Below, piece by piece: positions 54,301-64,000 of a DNA stretch of 64,000 bases; the first letter of the stretch is position 1; the number at the start of each line of letters is the position of its first letter. Origin of the DNA: Obelidium mucronatum (Eukaryota; Chytridiomycota; Chytridiomycetes; Chytridiales; Chytriomycetaceae). The notes beneath the pieces are model-generated. The model worked only from the letters and a program-made list of their open reading frames with translations, was not told where the DNA came from and made no database searches. The stretch is from contig JAIVFH010000091.1 in NCBI GenBank assembly GCA_025765595.1, positions 62,001 to 126,000 on the forward strand, in the 5' to 3' direction. The translations under genes were made by a program, and so were the position numbers.

Positions 54301-54913
54301 GCGGTGGAGGCTGGGAGTGTTTGGGGGTCTAATGTGAGTTTTTTTTTCTTTTTTCTTTTTGGTTTTGTGTGTGTTTGTGTGTGGGTGTGCGTGTTTGCGA
54401 TAAACTAATAACCAAATCATAGAATTATGTGAACTGCTTTCAAGATGGCGGGACATTGACGAATCCGAATGACGCATACACTATATTCAACTCGACAAAC
54501 AAATTGGGGATTGTATGGACGGGAGGGTATGATGGAATCTATGTGCTTACAGCCAAAGTTTTGGATTCTGACTTTAGGTTTCTTCGTAAAACACATACCT
54601 CTTGGTAGTGCTTTTTTTTTGAACTGACTACTTTTTTGTTGTTTCTGTTTTTTCTAGTTACTGTTCATTAACCACGACGTTTGCTGTAAATGTATACGGA
54701 GCTCCTGTCGCCGCGTCAGTACAAGCTGGAATCGTGATTGGGTTCATGTTTTTATTCTGTGGGATTCTGGCTGGATCCTATTTCTGGTATTTGAGTGAGC
54801 GTAGGAGGGAAGCGCGGGAACGGGAGTTGGAGGAAGAAGCGGCGGCGGCAGAGGGAAGTGGAGATGAAAGCGAAGATGGGGATGAAGTGCTGTGGAAGGA
54901 AAAACTTGAATAA
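51391..54913 (+). CDS. CatSper auxiliary subunit-like protein (CATSPERD/E type)
   Basis: Large type I membrane protein. The N-terminus is not resolved; first visible exons give YLESLEPDGQSFIAGRS and, after an intron, a GC-rich exon with CVFASPGAAAS and FRWLLAAGARRVVAASATG. The middle is rich in Ser/Thr beta strands, including an Asp-box FYSLDGGKTFTKFDL (about 52555), consistent with a beta-propeller. The C-terminal part carries the CatSper delta/epsilon signature: YNCSSMGGPPIDVFY, ANFGVWEVNGRTFGYNLTN, VGCRSAVQTW, then YVNCFQDGG, IVWTGGYDGIYVLTAKVLD and YCSLTTTFAVNVYG. One TM segment (IVIGFMFLFCGILAGSYFW) and a short acidic tail end at 54911-54913. In animals this subunit caps the sperm flagellar calcium channel. 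Confidence 0.78.
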
Positions 54914-55161
54914 AACTGGGTTTGTTTTGTGTTCTGTACGTGTCTCGACTGAGATTCCAGACAAGGTTCAGGCGATTAAATGGAATATCGGCACATAAAA
55001 CCACACTCAATATCAGATATGAGATCAATCAAAGCGTTTATCGTAAGATTTTTTTTAGAAAAAAGGAGGCATATTCCTTTCATTGCGGGGGGTGAGGTTG
55101 TGGAAGGGGTCGAGAAAAAAAACACGAGACAACAAAAAAAAAAAGGAAGCGCGACGCTTAT

Positions 55162-56700
55162 TTACTCGCGGTGCAAACCAGCCGCAACCATTGCATTCTT
55201 CATGTAAACACCAAGTTTGGCTGGAGATGGAGTAACATGAACTCCAGCTCTTTCCAAAGCAAGAACCTTGTCCTCAGCCTTTCCTTTTCCACCAGAGATA
55301 ATGGCACCAGCGTGTCCCATACGACGGCCTGGTGGGGCAGTTCTTCCCGCAATGAATGAAACGACTGGCTTGGGGTGGGCTCTGGTCAAGTTGTGGTTGA
55401 TGAGGTACTCGGCGGCCTCTTCTTCAGCGGATCCACCGATTTCTCCGATGAGAATGATACCTGTAAAACAATTTCAAAAAAAAGGAGGGGAGATTAGAAC
55501 CCGGAACGCGCCGAAAAAACAACACACAACAAGCAAAGCACGAATCGCGTTACCCTTCAGGTTTCTGGGTCGTTCATGAAGACGTTGAGAGCATCAATGA
55601 AGTTGGTTCCGTTGAATGGGTCACCTCCAATACCAATACACAGGGATTGTCCCAAGTTGACAGCAGTGGTTTGGGCAACGGCTTCATAGGTCAAAGTTCC
55701 AGATCTGGACACAACACCTATTGAATAAAAAAAAGCACACCATCAGTCTCTCAGAATACTGCCGCAAAATATTTGAGTTAAATTTATACCAATCTTTCCC
55801 TTGGAGTGAATGTGGCCTGGCATGATACCAATCTTGCATTCGCCTGGCTTAATAATTCCCTGGACAGTTTGGTCCAATAAGACGAGTTTTGTCTTGAGCA
55901 CGAAGAACTTTCATGACCTGTGTGAAACTATCTCAACAACCAATCTCCCAAATAAACCAAAAAAAAAAAAAACTGCTGAAAAAGGGCAGTTGAATCATAC
56001 CTTGACCATGTCCTGTTGTGGAATTCCTTCAGTAATACAGACAGCAAGTGGGATTTCGGCTTCAATGGCTTCAATAATGGCCTTCGCAGCTCCAGGTGGT
56101 GGAACGTAGATGACAGTAGCATCAGCCTTAGTCTCTTGAACAGCCTACAACACGTGGGGAAAGAGGGGGGGGAGCGGTATTAACGATCCATTTCCTTACG
56201 AATCCGTTCTGATATCCCACCTCCTTCACAGATCCAAAGACTGGGAGACCCAAGTGAGAAGTTCCAGCCTTAGTTGGAGAAACACCACCAACCATGTTGG
56301 TACCATATTCGATGGCTTGCTTCGAGTGGAAAGTACCCTTTTTTTTTCCAAGTTGACACACAACGGATTGTTAGCGAAAAAAGCAAAGGTTTCCACGCAA
56401 AGAGAAAAGCAAGACACACCTGCTTTCCAGTGAACCCTTGACAAATAACCTTCGTGTTCTGGTTGATCAGCATGTTCCCGAAGGTCGAGTCATAGCCAGA
56501 GACAATGGCCGAGTATTGGCGCTTCTGGGCGGAAAGGGCTGGTTTTTTTTTTTTTGAAACAGAGTTTAGCCAACAGAGACTACTTGTTTTGCTTCAAATA
56601 AACGATCGTTTTTCGTGCGAAGAAAGTTGCTCGATTGTGAAGGCCTGCGATCAAGCAAAGCAGAAGGCTGTTGTAGTTCCTTACCAATTCTAGAGAACAT
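55162..56700 (-). CDS. LSC1: Succinyl-CoA ligase alpha subunit, mitochondrial
   Basis: Citric-acid-cycle enzyme. The start at 56700 (MFSRI) is split by an intron from [19 protein letters not shown], a presequence. Then [63 protein letters not shown], the GPNCPG(I)IKPGECKIG CoA loop and [11 protein letters not shown] follow. [14 protein letters not shown] leads to the active-site histidine in [13 protein letters not shown] (about 55320). The end is [13 protein letters not shown]. Single extra bases at 55560-55561 and 55858-55860 break the frame; removing them restores the family sequence. Five or more short introns. Confidence 0.94.
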
Positions 56701-57216
56701 TTTCCCTTTTTTGACTGCAAACTATTTATTAACGAAATAATATCCAAGAACCCTCAACTGTGAGTGGCCTTTCCCGCCGTCTGCCTTACGCTCTTCTGTG
56801 CTGCGCAAATTATGATGTAAACAGAGGAACGGACTTTCAGACTGTGTAATCATCGCATTCGTTTTCTGGGGTGGTTTGTGGGTGCTGGAGGAAGCTTGTA
56901 AACGAAAGCGAAATTTGTGCGATGTTTTGACTTCAGCCCTTTACGAGATGATGTGCTTTCATTCTGTGTTGACACTCTCTTGGAGTTGTGCTTGGAGGTC
57001 CACCGCATGAAGACTCTTTTCTTTTACAATGCAGCCTGGCCAATGCCAAACACATCCGGAGCGATTGTCGATCGATTTGATTTTTTGTTCTGACTCTGGC
57101 GACGTAATCTTGATCTTATCTGAATTTTCTATTTGCTCCTCCTCGCTGTCCTCTTCTTCTGTGTCGTGAATGTTGGCTAAGTAACAAGTTTTATTTGTGA
57201 CAAATAGATCAAAGAT
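56701..57216. other. Divergent intergenic region, LSC1 / SNF1
   Basis: 516 bases between the two start codons. A minus-strand frame of 90 codons lies here (56959-57231), acidic with EEEDSEEEQIENSD, but it overlaps the SNF1 start and has no family signature, so it is not called. The segment probably holds two promoters and the SNF1 5' untranslated region. Confidence 0.5.
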
Positions 57217-59253
<2,037 letters not shown>

Positions 59254-59323
59254 GCAATCTCAGCAGAAGTGAATAGAAAAAAAAATAAAGCAGTTTGTGG
59301 AAGGGAAAAAAAAGGTGTAGAAA

Positions 59324-59944
59324 ATGGGAGACGGTGACGACAAGAAAGGCCAAGCTCGCTGCTTTGGCAGCCAAGCGAAAGAGCGCCGAAGGGTAAGTAC
59401 AGCATGTCAGGGAGGTGGTGTTTTGTGTTTTATGGAGCTTATGTAGTTTCTTCTCTCCTAAGAGCAAAGCCATCGTCCTCATCCTCATCCTCCTCTGCTG
59501 TTCCATCAAAGACCAAGACAGCGCCGAGCCAGAAGGAAATTAACCGTAAGGAAGAAGAGTACGCCCGAAAACTCGCTCAAGGAAACACGCGGCAAAAACC
59601 TCGATGAATACGACAAGGAAGACGGGTTTCTTGCTGATTCGGACGAAGAAGAAGACGAAGAAGAAGGCTCTGGCTCAGAGTCTGATGAAGAGGAAGAAAA
59701 GCCACAGAAGAAGAGACGGCGCGAGGAGTCAAAGAAGGACAAGAAAAAGGACAAGAAGAAGGACAAGAAAAAGAGAAAGAATGATTCAGACGATTCGGAC
59801 GGAGGTTCGGATGAAGACAGCGGCGATGCTGACTCGGGCGAGGAGCTGGACACGTCGAACATCATCGTGTCGTCACGTCGCACCAGGGGAAAGAAGATTG
59901 ACTTTACGCAGTTTGGACCCGATGCTCCAGAAGATGAAAATTGA
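59324..59944 (+). CDS. Acidic nuclear protein with CHZ-type (TRGKxIDF) motif
   Basis: Possible histone H2A.Z-H2B chaperone related to Chz1. Exon 1 (59324-59395) is Ala/Lys-rich. An intron precedes a Ser-rich and then Lys/Glu-rich segment with LDEYDKEDGFLADSDEEEDEEE. Basic KKDKKKDKKKDKKK repeats and a second acidic stretch lead to the C-terminal NIIVSSRRTRGKKIDFTQFG, which resembles the core of Chz1. The frame is kept only if one base is discounted at 59348-59349 (GG) and one at 59579-59582. Other acidic chaperones share the charge pattern, so the family call rests on the C-terminal motif. Confidence 0.55.
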
Positions 59945-59993
59945 ATATTGTACGGATGGTAGTGGTAGTGGTTGGTTATTTAATAAAACCGTT

Positions 59994-61346
59994 TCAGTGG
60001 GAATGTTCGTCGCCACAACTTCCTCCGCCACTATGACTATGCCCATGCTCCCTGCCTTTCCCAACAAGACCAACTTTTTTCTCAAACTTTGGTTTTCCAA
60101 GCCCATACCTCCGGCTTTCTAGCAAGTTCTCATGTTTTGCTTCTTGGTCGTGATTTCCACGCCCTCCTGAGTTTCCAGCGTGATTGTGTTCCACCAAAGG
60201 TTCATCGTGAGAATGAGAGCACCCATTGTGCTGTTCGTGACTACTCTCTTTGGCTCCATCACCCACACCAACTTCTCCAGGCCCATCCAAATGTTCTCTA
60301 TGATCGTGATTGTGAAGACTAGAATGCCCAGTGTGTCCAACTTCCTCGTTATTTCCATGCACACCGTCTCCATGTGAATGCGAATGAGGATGATTCTCAA
60401 CTACGGACGGTCCGCTCAGTTTTGAAATAATTCTCATGACGGGTTTCGGCCCATTCAAAGACCCAGAATTTGGTAGCGCATTTGATGACGACAGGATAGT
60501 GTTTTGTATCTCTTGGCGGGCCTGGCCATGACCGTGCTCATGCTCGTGGTGTTGGTCATGTTCGTGTTGATGGTTCTCGCCATGTCCATGCTCATGATTC
60601 TCTCCATGTCCTCCATGTTCGTGTCCGCCGTGCTCGTGCCCACCATGTTCATGCTCCACGCCGTGATCGTGGCCATGATTTTCACTGTGATCGTGGCTAT
60701 GCCGATGCGGATCTGGAATGCGATGCAGCGGGCCATAGCCAATGTCGCAGCCCATACAACCAGGACCGCCCCAGTCAAAACGAGGCGCCAAGTCAACTCT
60801 TCGCAGCGAGTCCAGCACCGTCGAGTACACAACGAGGGGAATAACCGCGCCAATGTGCGCCTCAACCGCTTCGAAGAGCGAGTCTCGGCTGGTCAAAACG
60901 ATGGGAGCGTCGCTCTCGTATTCCGCCAGACCAACGATGTAGTCCGTAACTGGTCTGAGCCCGGCGTGTTCGGCCGGCGAGTTCGGGAGAACATCGAGAA
61001 TATGCCACACTCGGTCTTCAAGAGGAAGCACGCACTGTCGCACCGTGAAGCCAAATCCCTTCTCTGGATGAGACTCCAAAGTAACTTCTCGCAGGCGTCG
61101 ACTTTTGGAGCTGAATAGAACCAGATCCAGTTTGTTGCTTAATCCGGCGCGAGTTGCAAGAAGGAGTTCATCATCCTTTGAGGTCAATTTGCCATCAACT
61201 GAAACAACGTAGTCAAAGAATGCCTCGACTCCAGCAAGAGACGCATTTGATCCGGAAACGACGCAAAGCACATGGAAGCCATGGGACGGTAGTGATGTCT
61301 GGGCAATACTGGGCACCCGGTCATAAGTCGAAGTGTTGTTTCCCAT
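59994..61346 (-). CDS. GRH1: GRASP-domain protein with long histidine-rich tail
   Basis: Golgi reassembly-stacking protein homologue. The start MGNNTSTYDR has Gly2 suited to N-myristoylation. Two PDZ-like GRASP repeats follow (residues about 18-110 and 110-215), with HVLCVVSGSNASLAGVEAFFDYV, FGFTVRQCVLPLEDRVWHILDVLPNSPAEHAGLR and DIGYGPLHRIP closing the domain. From about residue 225 the tail is dominated by His, Glu and Gly (GHEHGGHEHGGHG, HQHEHDQHHEHEHGHG), then a 50-residue spacer, a second His block and a final GHSHSGGGSCGDEHSH. About 60 His in 230 residues. No intron. The His-rich part is not typical of GRASP proteins. Confidence 0.88.
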   Translation of the reverse strand: MGNNTSTYDRVPSIAQTSLPSHGFHVLCVVSGSNASLAGVEAFFDYVVSVDGKLTSKDDELLLATRAGLSNKLDLVLFSSKSRRLREVTLESHPEKGFGFTVRQCVLPLEDRVWHILDVLPNSPAEHAGLRPVTDYIVGLAEYESDAPIVLTSRDSLFEAVEAHIGAVIPLVVYSTVLDSLRRVDLAPRFDWGGPGCMGCDIGYGPLHRIPDPHRHSHDHSENHGHDHGVEHEHGGHEHGGHEHGGHGENHEHGHGENHQHEHDQHHEHEHGHGQARQEIQNTILSSSNALPNSGSLNGPKPVMRIISKLSGPSVVENHPHSHSHGDGVHGNNEEVGHTGHSSLHNHDHREHLDGPGEVGVGDGAKESSHEQHNGCSHSHDEPLVEHNHAGNSGGRGNHDQEAKHENLLESRRYGLGKPKFEKKVGLVGKGREHGHSHSGGGSCGDEHSH

Positions 61347-61692
61347 CTTGACGTGTAAAAAAAATGTTTCTTATTTCTTATTATCAGCAACATGCACACT
61401 GGTCATATAAGTATCTTTTTATTGCTTAAAATTACATCTGTGCAGTCACAGGATATGATCTACTACTTTCCATTGATTGAGATCAAAGTTGAAGTTACAA
61501 AAACACGCTCCGATAAAACAATGTGAGATTAAAGACAATTGTATTGCAATAGAAGTCACTTTGGAAGCATACATCATATTTTGCCGTTTTTAAAGACTCT
61601 TAATCTACAATAATTCCGTTTTTCAATGGAGCAGTCCTTCCAATCAAAATATAATAAAGTATGTATTCCTTAAAACATTTGCTAACTATAAC
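61347..61692. other. Intergenic stretch, GRASP promoter side / UNC93-like 3' side
   Basis: 346 bases, AT-rich, no supported gene. Contains TATAATAAAG near 61650 (possible polyadenylation signal for the minus-strand neighbour is not in sense) and a T/A-rich stretch near the GRASP start. Nothing else was recognised. Confidence 0.45.
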
Positions 61693-63099
61693 TCATCTTC
61701 CTTCAGTGACAAGGTGAACTCCCACATAAGAAACACCCAGAAGAACCAAAAACAGTGGCGCCCACAACCCCATATTCGGGATACCATCACTTCCCAAACC
61801 CAAATTTGAGAAGAAGAAACATAATGCAGTACCCACAGATGTATGAAACTTGTATGCTGAATATGCCTGACTCAGCAAATGTGCCGGAAACAAAGTACCA
61901 ACAAGTTTCTGAGACTGATTGAACAAAATACCATTACTAACTCCAATACAAGAATATGCTACCACCAAAACAGGTATGTTGTTGAGGGGTTGACAGTAGA
62001 GAAGTAGATTCTGGCACAGAATATGGATACAGAGAGAGCTCAGAAGCATGGGCCTTGCTCCAAACCGATCAATTAATGGGCCAATTACAAATGCAGTACT
62101 TGTGATGATGAGCCCAAGAGTAGCACGAAGATAAAGTTTTGCAGAGAGGTCATTTGATGGAGAATCAGTTCTGACAAACAGAGGTAAAGAACTTCCATAG
62201 AATGCTTGCTCAAATCCAATTGCATAACAGACAGGCATCAATAGAATCATGGATGGCATGGCACATAGTTTAGCTGTCTTCAAAAATGCAGGGCCATTGT
62301 CTTGCACAATTGGAGATGAAATGTCAATGTCACTTGCCGGGACAATCTCAGCTACTGATGCTGCTGGATTTGAAGGTTCTGGTCGGAGTTTCCAAATGTA
62401 TCCCAAAAGAACAAGCCCCATCAAACTAATTCCCGTTACAATCTCAAAGACAGAGATTTTGTCTATGTTGGCTTGAATCAAGGTTGACGAGAATATTGGG
62501 CCTATCACTCCACTTGACCACATGAAACCAAAAAACATTCCAGTGTATCTTCCCAGAGATTGTGGAGTTGAACATTTTGCAACGTAAACACTGTTCAAAA
62601 ATCAATGTATTGGTTAAATTGAGTTAAATTGTATAATCTTCCCATGGGCTTACCCCTGACTTGTCCAAATAATAGAAGCACCCAGACCATTCAAAAGGGC
62701 AGTAGGAATCAAGATTGCATTCTAGAAAATAATTAGGTAAATCAATTGCACAAAGAATAGCTTACTTGAACTGCTTCATTTCCAGTCCACTTTAGACGCT
62801 AGGATATTTCCACAATTGTGCACAGTATACGTGAGGGCAGAGAAGAATAGTCCAGCCCTTGAACCAATTTTGTCAACTATGGCAGAAGCGACAAACAAAT
62901 TGAACAGAGCAAAAGAAATGTAGAGTGTTCCGGCAGCATTGAACGCAATCCATGGAGGAAGCACCGTTGAAGACAAGGTTTGGATTGTTGACTGAGAGGC
63001 AAAGATGAAGAAAAATGCAATTCCAAGAATCCGAACATCATTAACTCTAGGATTTATGTGCACTTCAGTAGCAGCAAGGAGTGGGGTGGTTTCTTGCAT
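61693..63099 (-). CDS. UNC93-like major-facilitator protein
   Basis: Polytopic membrane protein with about 11-12 transmembrane segments. Exon 1 (about 62795-63099) starts MQETTPLLAATEVH, a dileucine-type sorting signal, then FFFIFASQSTIQTLSSTVLP and FNLFVASAIVDKIGSRAGLF. A middle exon near 62640-62720 links to YVAKCSTPQSLGRYTGMFFGFMWSSGVIGP (UNC93 signature). Later segments include QAFYGSSLPLF and LIDRFGARPMLLSSLCIH, where D-R-x-G-x-(R/K) is the MFS loop motif. The tail is short. Role uncertain: UNC93 proteins act as trafficking chaperones or ion-channel regulators; transport is possible. Confidence 0.8.
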
Positions 63100-63699
63100 A
63101 TTGAAAACTAGGCAAAAATTTCAATAGATCTGCCAAACTAAAGATAGTCAAATGGATCAAACCTAGTTGTGGAGGCTTATGTCAAAGAGGAAAGCAATTT
63201 TTAGAATTGTGCGGAACAGGGAATTTTAGCCCTGCCTGAAATTGCTTCTATTTATGCAAAAGTGATAGATAAGATAAGAAGATAACAAACAATTATTCCA
63301 GAAACCTTCAAAATTAAATTACGTGTTAGGTTGTTTTCATGAGATAATGACAACGCCAAGCACACCCAAAACTGCAAACATGCATTGTTGGTGAAAGCCG
63401 GAATAACTGTAAGCAGAGGCAGCATTGAGTTTTTGAATTCCCCAAACCCTCGGGTTAAAGACCAGCAGCCCACGGATAAAGACAAACACATGTGCATCCA
63501 AGATGTGTCTCCAGACTTAATATTGATGCTTCCTGGTTTTTCATCTTTTAAATTCTGTGTAAATCTTGAAAGTGGGAAAGAACTCATTTTGAAGAACAAT
63601 ACAAGACACTTATCACTGATTACTTTTTTTCTGCAAAGCCCCAGCAGCATTTCATTCAAAACACGAGAACAGCTTAAAAAATTGGATACTGAAAAAAGT
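63100..63699. other. Intergenic stretch with no supported gene
   Basis: 600 bases between the UNC93-like start and the tRNA. Open frames of about 120-135 codons exist on both strands (63252-63659 minus, 63385-63750 plus), but they lack recognisable motifs, and the plus one runs into the tRNA, so neither is called. Confidence 0.45.
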
Positions 63700-63772
63700 G
63701 TTTCCGCCCGGGTTCGAACCGGGGACCACCAGTGTGTTAGACTGGTGTGATAACCAACTACACCACGGAAAC
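63700..63772 (-). tRNA. tRNA-Val (anticodon AAC)
   Basis: 73 bases forming a complete cloverleaf on the minus strand. Acceptor GTTTCCG/CGGAAAC, D-arm GTGTAGTTGGTTATCAC, anticodon arm CCAGT-CTAACAC-ACTGG with AAC, variable TGGTC, and T-arm CCCGG-TTCGAAC-CCGGG. All stems pair. Both internal promoter boxes are intact (GTGTAGTTGG; GGTTCGAACC). No intron. Confidence 0.97.
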
Positions 63773-64000
63773 ATGTCCTCTGAAATTGAGTTTATTTACT
63801 ATGAATGCATTGGCATTTTGAGGTGTCAAAGCAAAGGAAATGGTTTAATTTTGGCCTCCTTACATGTGAGGCAAAAGAGTCTAATGAAACAATGTGATAG
63901 ACTTGTGATCTCTCAAACAGGGTTGAACTTCAAGAGTCGGGCCACAGACAATGGCTGGCAGCAGGCCTCCCACTACACCTACAATCTGCACTGGCAATGC
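63773..64000. other. End of window, nothing recognised
   Basis: 228 bases. No open frame with a known motif; could be the flank of the next gene. Confidence 0.4.

Noticed and set aside
60504..61118. Hydrophobic 204-codon plus-strand frame
   Set aside because: Val/Leu/Met-rich because it is the antisense of the His codons in the GRASP tail.
63252..63750. Hypothetical proteins before the tRNA
   Set aside because: No motif on either strand; one frame runs through a real tRNA gene.

Overview
The window is nuclear DNA of a fungus, most likely a zoosporic (flagellated) chytrid. This is inferred from four things: short GT-AG introns (about 50-90 bases) in most genes; fungal housekeeping proteins (squalene monooxygenase, SAGA Spt7, Snf1 kinase, Spo-type rRNA methyltransferase, CCE1-type resolvase); proteins rare in Dikarya but typical of early-diverging fungi (a coronin-7-type double coronin, a GRASP protein, rhodopsin-like 7TM receptors); and a CatSper auxiliary-subunit homologue, which points to a flagellum. 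No species can be named from the sequence alone.

Layout. 0-11.6 kb: the 3' end of an unidentified gene, a coronin-7-like gene, a single-pass membrane protein, transketolase, an RBBP9-type hydrolase and a proline-rich WH2 protein. 11.6-24 kb: three 7TM receptor genes in a row on the minus strand, then metacaspase, MRM1-like methyltransferase, RPB2, and a fourth receptor in inverted orientation that is nearly identical to the third. 24-34.6 kb: exportin-7, RPB5, a complex I subunit, tyrosinase, mitochondrial GrpE and mitochondrial Phe-tRNA synthetase. 34.6-38.7 kb: a family X DNA polymerase, a fifth 7TM receptor and a SAP-domain CCE1/YDC2 resolvase. 38.7-40.25 kb: a gene-poor, repeat-bearing island with a tRNA-like relic. 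40.25-46.4 kb: DNMT2 and squalene monooxygenase, followed by a 2,595-base direct tandem duplication that carries a second complete squalene monooxygenase and a truncated DNMT2. 46.5-55 kb: SPT7, PIG-P and the CatSper-like gene. 55-64 kb: succinyl-CoA ligase alpha, SNF1, a CHZ-motif acidic protein, a His-rich GRASP protein, an UNC93-like transporter and tRNA-Val(AAC).

The genes do not form one pathway. Many are arranged as tight divergent pairs (MRM1/RPB2, GrpE/FARS2, POL4/receptor 5, transketolase/RBBP9, DNMT2/ERG1), so shared promoters are likely. Coding regions of essential genes carry at least 17 single-base duplications that break the frame. Every one is an insertion, which looks like residual sequencing error. 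Six of them, however, fall in one context (RCC-T), and this is reported separately. The strongest biological leads are the CatSper-like subunit, the five-member receptor family with one shared intron site, the tandem ERG1 duplication, and the His-rich GRASP tail.
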